DNA of 39,848 bases from a virus. Shown piece after piece: positions 27,201-33,482 of the stretch. The translations under genes and the position numbers were made by a program. Under the pieces are notes generated by a model. That model made no database searches and was not told where the DNA came from. It was given only the letters and a program-made list of their open reading frames with translations. How positions within the stretch are numbered: position 1 is the stretch's first letter; every line of letters begins with the position of its first letter. Where the stretch lies: IMG/VR virus record IMGVR_UViG_3300021373_001696, positions 1 to 39,848 of that record; one strand, 5' to 3'.

Positions 27201-27861
27201 CAGCAGAGTGACCAGGGATGTAGGTGAAGAAGGTGGAGCAATGGGCCTCGCTGAGAGGCTGTCTCATAAGTTCCTGTACACCATTAAAGACAGAACGTTT
27301 GGTCTTGCTGACTACCCCGTAAGAATAAACTGGAAAGGAGAGGAGATACAACAGACCCCACGTGGAGCGTCAGGTATAGGGTATCAGCTATTTGATGTTA
27401 CGAAGTCTAGGCAAGGAAGTGCAGACCCCCTCTCTAACGAGGTGTGGAGGTTGTACGAACAGACTGAGGACTTGACCAGCGTATGTGGGACACCTTCGTA
27501 TGCGTCCACTAGGAAGCTAAGCGTACCAAACATAACCTCCAAGAAGGACATTAGGATGGTGAAGGCGCTGGGAAGGGGGTATACCTGGATCGACGATGAA
27601 GAGTTTATGGCTGAGAGAATATATCTGTCTACAAGGCAGATAAACGAACTCATGAAAGTCTCTGGAAGAGCTAGGTATGAGGCCGCTATGAATCTTGTCG
27701 AAACAAAGGAATACAAAGAAGCTAACGACCAAGAGAAGGTAGAGATGCTTAACGAGGTAGCTGACGACTTTAACAGCGCAAAGGAGTACGGTCCTAATGG
27801 ATATAGAAGACACACAGTCCTTCTGTTTGACATGATACAGAAAATTTACGATGCCAGATAA
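18268..27861 (+). CDS. Giant polyvalent internal virion protein
   Basis: 3197 residues from ATG 18268 (a GTG one codon earlier is possible). Charged helical N-terminus; hydrophobic Gly/Ala-rich segments near residues 328-360, 417-445 and 578-605, as in membrane-penetrating ejection proteins; coiled coil about 650-880; an (EA)n stretch near 1029-1041. At 1080-1260 lies a metallopeptidase-like domain: a GEIVIHVNP strand, helix with EELQH (1171-1175) instead of HExxH, then HEEAVFE (1239-1245) as possible third ligand. Four (S/A)DRAS motifs (1325, 1526, 2009, 2293) divide the rest. Near 2752 a PFRSTPANI motif opens the hydrophobic C-terminal domain common to huge phage virion proteins. It is probably injected with the DNA. 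No lytic transglycosylase or RNA polymerase motif was found, though one could be hidden. Confidence 0.75.
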   Translation: MGEDYNAVIEDFRSRGKSDEYIANVLMYDPKYKLDPNKARALLNLDSKKKEQGGNPFTISSSISSDIVLASPSELTERTQNPVSEALSPSIKEEDLSPQIKQWRNYNISEGLHSEVNMYDTEDMQSAYVTDAVDWSLENNVFDGELTREDILGGNDQKDITAEQTKNIRSAMSAYDDHLKSQGDIDITEKQISKREMDAKSLSIIKTYSKKMEEDYKSTHKTLMSQNEEYRKAIEEAEEKFKKGELTERGYRTATNRAFQIHAEDYWKERFNEYTEEIVNSLPEDLRDDGSFLEDLSEDIYEKSNRSLRLDLDGDNVYNEGIPVLSQVGDFLLGTAATLVDIAGPTLAVAGGSGVPAIPTSIGRRMLYDAQKELSEYLRSNITDYQDYEYFSVDEDEGLFNHIAHGLGDVTRATSQVIPYAALAYGGPVGLSILGVTGAINTFSDSYYSDVDRVAEGLDPVFDPDSSLDNTSRLGMSASIGAIQAYGGKILGGIAGRAVGQAGSSAVTNSIVRGLMGGAGKAATKTRALKAYLLAQGIDAVGEGIEEVVENAVQTAFESGLGDSDVTWNEFVSETQYAFAEGIKGSAGIGGAGLALGRGARSGNAILNGDVSLITGPQAATHSVADPSSSEVEVDGESPLIQGKDKESYEKSSGEIEKHRRENEKRYRVIKLRYPEAFDKIARMDAMLASKANKAGAIFSKYGEGDAVSEEDQAALTQIEKEFKQLIEQRAKLYNSFKGESLELTNQEARNVDKARINRKVKDIDDEVRLLEESLAEQDELLGTTAADPDVRNQIESDLERAKAKRERVQELSNEVDRATAEVESAADQMGGESTDASAAEMKAAEEAKAVAEQELLNYLGVKGEGLGLSTEKADDQKAPVSRKGQVESHSKNGGSTFSLDGKDMSGQPKASVSIFPERTKLVEGESVTEEDIDSFVEENKDLFEGNEDVLTVGTWYDSESGKTYIDVITVTDKESAVELGRQYNQKAVWDLEFSKEIDTEGTGEAQEGAKPEAERVADIRSIIGKEVEAEAEAEAEAKDQAPEQTTEEAPKETEERGIVGQFTDHTPSKDGTFGVIPKGSLSVGMARFLNGKVVRTISNMIADGRPVKIRIHDTVESANKAWGRGLKEGEGVRGFKATQENGEIVIHVNPQYIAETSENSTKAFEAVILEELQHGMLGPTINTLFKTDRKAAEKLLSDLMALAPKEVRELAERKRRRYREYYKRETKKSDDEIEMIAHEEAVFEITSRLAPMLNGMEVKAKKNLLDKIRVIFNQMYKAINAPKQFTITDVTSAEQLVQAMGLMSRYGTGIKLSADGKVESGTESDRASIKGKRPVRVVSLPEDGKFTVSYNMPTYGRGATDGIMVGSRVQEQEFNGKWHFINWWKRATRMGELPYGSWQIDLGNGPQPFDADAMKKWSMSPPKRRKTYSEQRREERDALFDESNAIRDLLINEFGRLHNPMQKKLKSVTTELFGEELVKDVMRQSSDGKSINTLDLTIEQLSQIRLKIEEDFGLRKPEDGDQMSSDRASLDINKEAHKKGDPIQRAKTIGELAKKVSCGGVVFTCNISEAQMIRNDLMTQISKSVSGADRKPSSIAADILPLIQFHLGDRLSRTGKDIRTIDQEIKGVYDKVSDYMESVHGDILPENHRDHFGIFAAILAVTSNGATAESNLDVAIRIYDSYIYGISQGLKPSEAVSKTVLDGIEAANPEIIINKGDINKQRAGSIRASLERVFADADRYYKDGKFDSEAMAKRYGRKKTNKDAIQSRFILGASDAAKTGEHAAGMMGRGERAYLESERWVRRFMHVFQGKFTPLSGDTVIRPEAISAAESLAEEAGVTDQEINKILEEKYGVKEGDYGFTHRGARAVAAMKAIRARGKGKFSKRASKATWTLLGRDSIFDDGGSNLEVNDALSRKTMEELVKMLNRTTGRGEPKWNAYSLQQSIWEIMQEEMGAYRDGEYALVSYGDLIESAIERVSEEGLGSVNMEIEMGEGDVIKGINNSGDLSSDRASMLFDPIDLGPGKDVVNSNESPLYRARSIEEVGMVKVGPDNYRPMTDKMVSEALKTDKRSVQIMNERNEIEEGKKVAVRLNLNVKKNTGVPVQTVHDKSATGKALRYSGAVTLNNVELAVNQGAREKIVTFQENKFPMAAVQGEFVSDGVSVSDLDGVKATFNPFREHLFVDASGRAIKSAEQATVIGNTVLLRGKITYFSMNDPILQRGKVESPKGKAKRLLRGDKYEQALKRFKSYAEGALGMEFKNRAELELAYDGMQVGSKVALAESEVADNMANAADRASISSYLDKQKMRQAARKQANTFLNTTRQAILDNPENYISPQNIGKIKNQLQDVTDQELIEYLTDESIGRLSQKNDDIGVLAGSELIRRAVARGEMDRVPSIVAELAAVGTTAGRILRHFRELKSSGPAGLAAIIESAVSNNGNSLSEQQKIELQKITSDLFGQQAKVEDLMRRAVGGEEVDAELKEAVEAMKNTERKLDTFANNYIEKDWGSLFGQLVQGNLLTTMSQVFNVAANMVNAAGHIAVDLFSLPFEAAMTKIGTAMGKDIQPRRRPSLMAYVYGVRKFGLGFVEAADQVVTGQDKELSEWRVSRGLAPFRSLKAAFQKDLPLGPDGQGSLGQRRKLFVQGTLGIPAETMFRLLSLGDIPFRRFAEGIDLYQAGKAMGLEGESLKRFLKYPTRKELERAKREGRKLTFQEETAASKNVNSIVSALEGIVARGVEPLGINGDSFAKALFKVILPFRSTPANILYETFTWVNPYVGTVRMASELKRGDVEESSKTLAKMMIGSVTMEAAIMLISEGIISGPVQWDEDEEKNMAYDIFPPSSVNVSALRRLMEGGDTAHQVDDYFVRYDKLGMIGAIMSTAVQSVDSESIKERNYSSPVQFAAHTVSDFFGAGSMSAISAMMEQSFVQGLNGFLKVLMGDNVERDLENFLTTMFKAGSAALLPNQLNAFYRAERDYLPDSRVTRDVGEEGGAMGLAERLSHKFLYTIKDRTFGLADYPVRINWKGEEIQQTPRGASGIGYQLFDVTKSRQGSADPLSNEVWRLYEQTEDLTSVCGTPSYASTRKLSVPNITSKKDIRMVKALGRGYTWIDDEEFMAERIYLSTRQINELMKVSGRARYEAAMNLVETKEYKEANDQEKVEMLNEVADDFNSAKEYGPNGYRRHTVLLFDMIQKIYDAR

Positions 27862-28294
27862 GAAGTTTAAAGACACCAAGGTCGGGAAGTGGGTCAAGGA
27901 AAAGTTACCTGAAGTAGCGGGCAACTTCGCTAACGTGATCCCCGATCAGGGCGTATTAGGCATTGTAAGGCGCATAGTGGACGGATCTCCAGAGCTCTCG
28001 GCTCAGGACAAGCTGGAGTTTGATAGGCTTGCTATGGAGCAAGAAAAAGCTGCTCAGGACAATGTGACGAAGAGGTGGGAGGCGGATATGTCTTCGGACG
28101 TAAACCTCGCCAAGTACATACGCCCCGTAATACTTATCTCTCTTACCTTGTTCTACATGATCATCACTGTCTGGGATGGACTCGATGTGGCTTTCATGCC
28201 TCCAGAGAACTACATAAGCTTACTGGAGATCCTGATGCTCACTGTGTTCGGCGCGTACTTCGCAGGAAGGACAATAGAAAAGGTTAGAAAGTAA
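27851..28294 (+). CDS. Holin-like membrane protein (3TM holin type)
   Basis: 147 residues, overlapping the end of the giant gene by 11 bp. A charged N-terminal half with VTKRWEADMSSDVNLAKYIRP precedes two clear transmembrane helices (about 92-108 and 121-138), ending in FGAYFAGRTIEKVRK. The W-x-x-DM-x-SD ... RP ... G-x-Y-F-x-x-R-x-x-EK pattern is that of the 3TM holin/gene-transfer-agent holin group. It would make pores in the inner membrane at lysis. No endolysin is identifiable beside it. A bidirectional terminator follows at once. Confidence 0.7.
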   Translation: MPDKKFKDTKVGKWVKEKLPEVAGNFANVIPDQGVLGIVRRIVDGSPELSAQDKLEFDRLAMEQEKAAQDNVTKRWEADMSSDVNLAKYIRPVILISLTLFYMIITVWDGLDVAFMPPENYISLLEILMLTVFGAYFAGRTIEKVRK

Positions 28295-28295
28295 A

Positions 28296-28319
28296 AGAGG
28301 GAGCCCGAAGGCCCCCTCT
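28296..28319. terminator. Bidirectional terminator between late and early modules
   Basis: The stem pairs GAGGGAGCC with GGCCCCCTC (one mismatch on +), with loop CGAA on + and a stable TTCG tetraloop on -. On the - strand it is followed by TTTTAC, giving a good terminator for the leftward operon ending with the reductase. On + it closes the structural operon. Confidence 0.75.
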
Positions 28320-28397
28320 CTAAGGTTAGCGAAATTACCCCGCACTAAGTCGGTGTAACGGTGCTAAGATAGTACAACTGGCTGACCCAGCATTCGC

Positions 28398-30290
28398 TTA
28401 TCGGACGGGACATGCTCCTGTATCACAGTTGTCAATGTCTACCTCATCGAGTGAGATGCTGTCGATGCTTGTGATGGGCTTGACCCCTGCCTTCAACATC
28501 TCGTACTCTTCCTTGGTAATCTCTTCCATAGGAGCCTGATCGAAACCGTGGTCGCTATGAAGGAGGAAGGAAACAGACTTAGTATTGAAGTAGTTGTCGT
28601 GGAGCCACCAGCGGATACCCTCCAGCTCTTCCTTGCGGTAGTAGATGGTTACGCTAACGCTGTTGTCTGACCACTCCAGCTGGAGCCTCTTGATGACTTC
28701 AAGCTGATCGATAGCGGACATGTCGGTTCCGAACTTAGTGCCTTCAGGGAAGGAGCAAGGGAAGCTAACCACTACCGTTGAATGGTCTTCAGTCCCGTCA
28801 AAGTTCCGTACATATTCTACGTGGTACCCATGACTCCGAGCAACTGATGCAAGCTCACTATCTGCCGCCATTCGGATTCTTCGAATGTAATATTGGGAGT
28901 ATCCAGGGTGAGCCCCTGGTGTAACACCAGCAAGTAGAGACAACGTTCCAGAGGGTTTAACTGTAGTAAGCTTGATGGAATTAGGGAAACCATTTAGTTT
29001 AGAATATTCTTCGTCGTAAGCTCTAAGATACACATAAGCTTTGTCCAACCAATCTTTTTGCTCTTCTGTGGCCTGAAGGTATCCAGTAACTCCAATCCCC
29101 ATACGCATGTTCTTGTGAACGATGTCTTCTGTCTCCTTCAAGGAGCACGGGATAGCGAGGCTGTGCTTGTTCACCCTATACAGGTAGCGAAGCACCTTTC
29201 TCAACTCTTCATAGTTCTCTATGTTTGGGAGGTACACCTCAGCCAAGCAACAGGTCTCGAAGTTTGCCAGTGACTGCTCAGCACAGGGGTTGAAGCCCAT
29301 CACGTCAGGATCGGGGTACTCAGACTCACCCGTCCTCCCCATCTTACGGGAAGCCTCTAGGTTAATCAGTCCATATGGCTCTCCGTTACCTTTGTACCCA
29401 TCCCAGAACTCCTCAGGGAGGTCTTTGATATCGCTACAGATAACAGAGTTGTTAGACATAGCCCTCCAGTTCGGGATGTTACCGAGGTCCCAACGCTTTG
29501 CGCGTAGGAAATCGATGTCGTCATGATCGCCGAGTGCAATCTGAGCCGAGCGCCTGACGTTGCCAGCCACTACGATCTTACCCACAATATTCATAATATC
29601 GAGGCAGTCTACACTGGACAGCCTACGACCAGCCTTGGAGTTAAGGATTTTGTTTATCTCAATCATCCCCCAGACAAGGTCTTCGCTTCCGCTGGCTGTA
29701 CCGCCAAATCCTTTGATGGGCGCCCCCTTTGGTCGGATGAGGTGAGTAGCGAACGTGAAACCTTCTCCAGTTTCAAAGCTTGCCCTGAGCACCCGATCGA
29801 GGAGCTCTACCCATCCCTCACGAGAGTCAGGAACAATGAAGTCAGCATCGTTTCGGTCTGCGCGAGTGACATCCACCTTTGCTTTAACCTTTGGGAGCTG
29901 GTACACATGCTCACGCTGGATGTTGAACCCCACTCCGCTACCAAGCATAAGCATCTCAAACGCCCAAGTGAACGGACGGATGGGGTTGTCTACCACTACA
30001 AACGAACAGTTCTGCAACGAGGGGAGCCCAAGGCGATCCACTGTCTCAGTACCAAGTTGCCATAGGAATCTTCCAGCAACTGTTCCTTTGAGGTCGAGCA
30101 TGATGTTCCTCAACTCTTCTTTCTCGTCGTCTCGGAAGTTGCAACCAAGCTGGCTGTTACATGCCTCAACAACACGATTTACGGTGTCTGGCCACTCTTC
30201 TGTGCCGCCACCTTCGAGGGGTCTGGAGTACGTTCTTTTGAACGTGGGGTATCCCACCTCACCCCATGGAGTAAGTTTTTCTTTTGTCAT
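28398..30290 (-). CDS. nrdJ: Class II (adenosylcobalamin) ribonucleoside-triphosphate reductase
   Basis: 630 residues. It reduces ribonucleotides to deoxyribonucleotides using coenzyme B12. All catalytic residues of the monomeric RTPR type can be placed: C95 in LQNCSFV and C347 (redox pair), N334-P-C336-A-E338 (radical Cys and Glu), and the C-terminal relay pair C622/C627 in CDTGACPVR. The PSGTLSLLAGVTPGAHPG loop is typical. It is about 100 residues shorter than the Lactobacillus enzyme (739), with no ATP cone seen. It is the last gene of the leftward operon, 29 bp after the nuclease gene and before the terminator. The host must supply or salvage B12. Confidence 0.93.
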   Translation of the reverse strand: MTKEKLTPWGEVGYPTFKRTYSRPLEGGGTEEWPDTVNRVVEACNSQLGCNFRDDEKEELRNIMLDLKGTVAGRFLWQLGTETVDRLGLPSLQNCSFVVVDNPIRPFTWAFEMLMLGSGVGFNIQREHVYQLPKVKAKVDVTRADRNDADFIVPDSREGWVELLDRVLRASFETGEGFTFATHLIRPKGAPIKGFGGTASGSEDLVWGMIEINKILNSKAGRRLSSVDCLDIMNIVGKIVVAGNVRRSAQIALGDHDDIDFLRAKRWDLGNIPNWRAMSNNSVICSDIKDLPEEFWDGYKGNGEPYGLINLEASRKMGRTGESEYPDPDVMGFNPCAEQSLANFETCCLAEVYLPNIENYEELRKVLRYLYRVNKHSLAIPCSLKETEDIVHKNMRMGIGVTGYLQATEEQKDWLDKAYVYLRAYDEEYSKLNGFPNSIKLTTVKPSGTLSLLAGVTPGAHPGYSQYYIRRIRMAADSELASVARSHGYHVEYVRNFDGTEDHSTVVVSFPCSFPEGTKFGTDMSAIDQLEVIKRLQLEWSDNSVSVTIYYRKEELEGIRWWLHDNYFNTKSVSFLLHSDHGFDQAPMEEITKEEYEMLKAGVKPITSIDSISLDEVDIDNCDTGACPVR

Positions 30291-30319
30291 TATTTTTTTC
30301 GGAAAGGCCTACAAGGTAC

Positions 30320-30817
30320 TCAATAGTCGTCAAAGTATTTCCATACTCGGTATGACTCTAACTTCCTGAGATCCTGCAGGGTAAGTTTTGTTATAAGGTC
30401 TTGCCTGTCCTTACGTCTGTACAGCTTCCTGTACGCATCGTTTTTATGCGTGACGTGTTCAAGCTCGACATTCTGATCGACCCACTTCTTTAGTTCAAAG
30501 CGGTCTACTACTGAAAATCCTCCTTCTTCGGGCATGTCGAATGCTATTATCTTAGCGTCACCATGCAACCAACCTGGATTCCCTCCTACGTTCATTAGCT
30601 CAACCCATATCTCGTCTGGCAGGTTGTTCCCTTTTACGTCTACACCCCAGTTGCCTACGTTACCGTATGCCATCCAGTAGTCTACGTGCCTGTTTATGTC
30701 GTCGCTTCTTGACGACTTCTTCACTTGAAGTCCTAACGCCTCTGCCGCTCTCACAAACCTAACCTCAGCTACTCTCCCCGTCGATCCCGAATAGGCTCGT
30801 CGATTCTGACTCAGCAT
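30320..30817 (-). CDS. PD-(D/E)XK nuclease-like protein
   Basis: 165 residues from the ATG at 30817; a TTG at 30853 could add 12. It has the layout of a restriction-endonuclease-fold enzyme: GRVAEVRFVRAAEALG helix with E18, D46 in HVDYW, D60-V-K62 in GVDVKG, and E73 in IWVEL followed by GWLHGDAKIIAF. Substrate is unknown; it could be a branched-DNA or ssDNA nuclease in recombination. The 5' end overlaps the upstream small gene by 53 bp. The active-site residues are seen directly; function is inferred. Confidence 0.65.
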   Translation of the reverse strand: MLSQNRRAYSGSTGRVAEVRFVRAAEALGLQVKKSSRSDDINRHVDYWMAYGNVGNWGVDVKGNNLPDEIWVELMNVGGNPGWLHGDAKIIAFDMPEEGGFSVVDRFELKKWVDQNVELEHVTHKNDAYRKLYRRKDRQDLITKLTLQDLRKLESYRVWKYFDDY

Positions 30818-31037
30818 GGTCTTCGTAAAATTGGTTCGACGCCTCTCGTACAAGGTCGAGTTCGAGATTGATTTGTTGCCTGAGCTTTTGTGTCAGCTCA
30901 ATAACATATCCTGGGTGCCTCTTTGGGTCCCCCTGCCTGTTGAATAGGTCCTCATAGAAATTCGCTATCAAGCGGTGCATCCTCTCGGTTGCAACGCCGT
31001 AGCTCCTTCCTACGTCTTCCTTTGTTATTTTGTTCAT
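30765..31037 (-). CDS. Small helical protein nested between two nucleases, unknown
   Basis: 90 residues, charged and helical with an acidic, serine-rich C-terminus (ESESTSLFGIDGESS). Not recognised. Its 5' 86 bp overlap the endonuclease I-like gene and its 3' 53 bp overlap the next nuclease gene, each in another frame, so half the gene is double-coding. Such packing favours a real, coupled gene, but the protein has no known relative I can name. Confidence 0.55.
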   Translation of the reverse strand: MNKITKEDVGRSYGVATERMHRLIANFYEDLFNRQGDPKRHPGYVIELTQKLRQQINLELDLVREASNQFYEDHAESESTSLFGIDGESS

Positions 31038-31479
31038 TGCCTTTTATAATACTTACAGCGTGCTCTATCTGCTGTCTATTTTTACAAATAAACAACATGG
31101 GGAGTGGTTTTCCAAGCTCGGTTAAGTATTTCATAAAAAGCTTCCAGCGCATTGGGAAGTCGTGATGAGAATGAAGGAAACCCTTCGTCTCTATAATCCA
31201 GCTCTCGTCTTTGGCTACAAAGTCGGGCTTGTATCGTATCGGGAGTGCAACGGCGTTGCTCCGATCAGACATATCTTTATTCTTAGAGGTCATCTTCCAG
31301 TACGTACCCTCGTAACGGAACTTTTCCATTAGGGTGTACTCGTGTTCTTCATAGGCAAAAGGTATCCCTGATTCAGCGAGAAGGTCAGCGCATGTTTTTT
31401 CCAGACCGCTCTTATACCTTCCTAACTCCCTTTTCTTGGCAGTCTTCCTCTTAGAAGTCTGTCCTCTCTTTCGCTTCAC
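30952..31479 (-). CDS. T7 endonuclease I-like Holliday-junction resolvase
   Basis: 175 residues from GTG 31479 (no ATG is near). After a basic N-terminus the sequence follows T7 gp3: YKSGLEKTCADLLAESGIPF with E27, YKPDFV with D86, and WIIETKGFL with E97 and K99. These equal E20, D55, E65 and K67 of T7. A ~22-residue insert lies between E27 and D86. The enzyme resolves branched DNA before packaging. It follows the primase-helicase by 16 bp. The basic tail beyond about residue 145 is the part overlapping the next gene. Confidence 0.8.
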   Translation of the reverse strand: MKRKRGQTSKRKTAKKRELGRYKSGLEKTCADLLAESGIPFAYEEHEYTLMEKFRYEGTYWKMTSKNKDMSDRSNAVALPIRYKPDFVAKDESWIIETKGFLHSHHDFPMRWKLFMKYLTELGKPLPMLFICKNRQQIEHAVSIIKGNEQNNKGRRRKELRRCNREDAPLDSEFL

Positions 31480-31495
31480 ATAGGAAAGTTACAGC

Positions 31496-33301
31496 TTATT
31501 TCGATACGAAGTCTTCATTTGGGGACATCTTAAAAGTTTTATAGTTTCTGAACTCAGAACCAATGGGTTGAAACAGCTTCTCCTGTGTGTTATTCGACCT
31601 GAAGGCTGTCATTGAGGTGTCCATTGTGAAGGTAATTGGCTCATCAATCGACGTTGGCATGCCTCCAGTCTCTACATCTCGCACTTTCCTGACGTGTAGT
31701 TCAGTTGTTTTCTTGATGTTGTTGTCTGGAGCTTGAACCTTCCTGTGTATGGTGAGGAAACAATCAGCCCTGTTTACGAACTTGCCTCCACCCTCGGTGT
31801 CCTCAGCGTATGGGGCGACAGGTAGCCCGTCATCACCCTTACGGCGTTGAGCCTCGGTAACAGCATGCATGTTCAACCATACAGCTACGTCATTGGCGTT
31901 AGAGAATGTAAGAAACTCTGAAGCCGCTTGGTAGTGGTAGTCATGGCTATTGCCCTGGCCCGATAGCTCCAGCTTGAGGCTGTTGTATGGATCGACCAGA
32001 ACAGCATCAAACTTCTCCTGCCTGTAGATTTTCTCAAGGAAGACGATGATGTCTGTGTAGCTGTACACTTGGTTGTTGCTAATTACAGTGAAGTGTTTGT
32101 TCACCCAGGTGTATGCCAGCTTGCGCTGGTCGTATGTCATGTCTCCAATCTTGCGGTTGGTAGCAAATTGCATCAGCGTCATCTTGAGTGAAGCCGTTCT
32201 GTTCTCTGAGGAGTACACCACCCACTTCCAGTTGTGTCGGCGGGCGGCGTTCACCATCAGGTAGAGCATCATGGTCGTTTTACCTACGTTGCTGTGTCCA
32301 TTGATGATAGTGAACTCCTTTTTGTAGCGGAAGTACTGGTCGAGTTTAGCGTCTCCAGTGTCAAGACCAACTTGTATACGCCCGTTAGCGTAGTCGTCGA
32401 TCCACCTGAAGTCTTCGTCGTCAGAAGAGATGAAGGACATATCCCCATCATTGATTAGGAGCTCTCGCTGTGCGTCCTGCTCGGCACCAATGGTTTCTTT
32501 GATAGGGTCGTTCTTACCTTTCTCCAATCCTTCTCGGATGGTTTTGATGGCGTGTTCCTCGCTGTCAATCTCGCGCTTGGTAATCTCTCGCATGAGAATC
32601 CTTACGGCTTCTTCTTCCTCGATCCTGCCCGCCCCTACAAATCCACCTACGAGTCGTGCGGCACGGAGTAGCGTGTTGTGCTTCTCCCCATCCTCACATT
32701 GACGAATCATGCGACACGCAAGGTTGAGCTTCATGTAGTCTGTTACAGCGCCTACACGTGCTTCCTGCACCTGCTCACTACGCTCAGATGCGAAGCTACC
32801 GAACTTCGTAGCACCAGGGTTCAGAACGAGCTCAGGGTCGTAAGACTCGAAGCAAGCACGAGATTCGTTTACACCTGACTCGTCAACCTCAAGGTCGTAC
32901 TGCTTGTGGAAGTAGTTCTTGAGGGAGCGAAAGTGGTCGCGGTGGCGCTCAGGGTTGGTTACCCGAACCAGCGCCTTGAGCCCGTCACCTGACGGAGAAA
33001 CCCAACAGGCATAGACGTGAGCGTCAGTAGCCAGTACCGTCTTGGATTTCTCAACGTCGATGTGATCGAAGTCCAGTACAATAAGTCCGCTGTGGTCGAA
33101 CAGACCCTCGTCACTGCGGTCCGAGAATTCACCGCTGAAGCATACAATCGGGAGCGTCTTCTTTGCGTCTTTGTCGCCATTACGAACAGATTCAATCGTG
33201 GTTTTCGATTGGCCCTCCCTTATCCGTTCTAATGCCGTATGTACTTCCACGTGGTGTGGGGCATCCTTGTCGTACAGGTTTTTGAAGAAGGTTACTTTCA
33301 T
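31496..33301 (-). CDS. Primase-helicase: VirE/BT4734-type N-domain plus RecA-fold helicase
   Basis: 601 residues. Residues 1-170 match the BT4734/VirE N-terminal family, a primase-polymerase-like fold: KKTLPIVCFSGEF, LIVLDFDH (D77/D79) and VSPSGDGLKALV (101-112). A helical linker follows (about 185-265). Residues 310-560 are a DnaB/RepA-type RecA domain with Walker A GHSNVGKTT (335-343), a VVYSSEN strand, Walker B DAVLVDP (432-437) and a WLNMHAVTEAQR motif. It likely primes and unwinds at the fork, as in T7 gp4. The N-terminus is conserved, supporting ATG 33301 despite a 110-bp overlap with the upstream gene. Confidence 0.82.
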   Translation of the reverse strand: MKVTFFKNLYDKDAPHHVEVHTALERIREGQSKTTIESVRNGDKDAKKTLPIVCFSGEFSDRSDEGLFDHSGLIVLDFDHIDVEKSKTVLATDAHVYACWVSPSGDGLKALVRVTNPERHRDHFRSLKNYFHKQYDLEVDESGVNESRACFESYDPELVLNPGATKFGSFASERSEQVQEARVGAVTDYMKLNLACRMIRQCEDGEKHNTLLRAARLVGGFVGAGRIEEEEAVRILMREITKREIDSEEHAIKTIREGLEKGKNDPIKETIGAEQDAQRELLINDGDMSFISSDDEDFRWIDDYANGRIQVGLDTGDAKLDQYFRYKKEFTIINGHSNVGKTTMMLYLMVNAARRHNWKWVVYSSENRTASLKMTLMQFATNRKIGDMTYDQRKLAYTWVNKHFTVISNNQVYSYTDIIVFLEKIYRQEKFDAVLVDPYNSLKLELSGQGNSHDYHYQAASEFLTFSNANDVAVWLNMHAVTEAQRRKGDDGLPVAPYAEDTEGGGKFVNRADCFLTIHRKVQAPDNNIKKTTELHVRKVRDVETGGMPTSIDEPITFTMDTSMTAFRSNNTQEKLFQPIGSEFRNYKTFKMSPNEDFVSK

Positions 33302-33482
33302 CGGTGTATTGATCTTTAATTATGAATTGCAGGTATTCGATTGCCTTTAGGATGTCCTGCTTCCCACCCTTCTGTTTGTGTCTACACACGTACTTAATTA
33401 CGTTAGCCTCCAAGAACGGGATGTCATTGGCTACAATGAACTCCACGGGAGGAATCTTCATGTCATAGTGCTTAGGCTTCAT
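33192..33482 (-). CDS. DUF3310 family protein
   Basis: 96 residues. Residues 1-57 show the DUF3310 pattern: KPKHYDMKIPPVEFIVAND, FLEANVIKYVCRHKQKGG and DILKAIEYLQFII. These proteins are frequent in phages and are often annotated as nucleotide kinase-like, though activity is not established here. The last ~37 residues come from the 110 bp that overlap the start of the primase-helicase in another frame and have no family match. It overlaps the upstream gene by ATGA. Confidence 0.75.
   Translation of the reverse strand: MKPKHYDMKIPPVEFIVANDIPFLEANVIKYVCRHKQKGGKQDILKAIEYLQFIIKDQYTDESNLLQKPVRQGCPTPRGSTYGIRTDKGGPIENHD

Noticed and set aside
18268-27861. Virion RNA polymerase in the giant protein, as in N4-like phages
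   Set aside because: No T7-like polymerase motifs (catalytic DxxGR or K-x-x-x-x-x-Y-G pattern) were found by eye; length alone is not evidence.
29523-30369. Long + strand frames (180 and 204 codons) opposite the ribonucleotide reductase
   Set aside because: The reductase on the - strand has all catalytic motifs; the opposing frames have no family features and no promoter.
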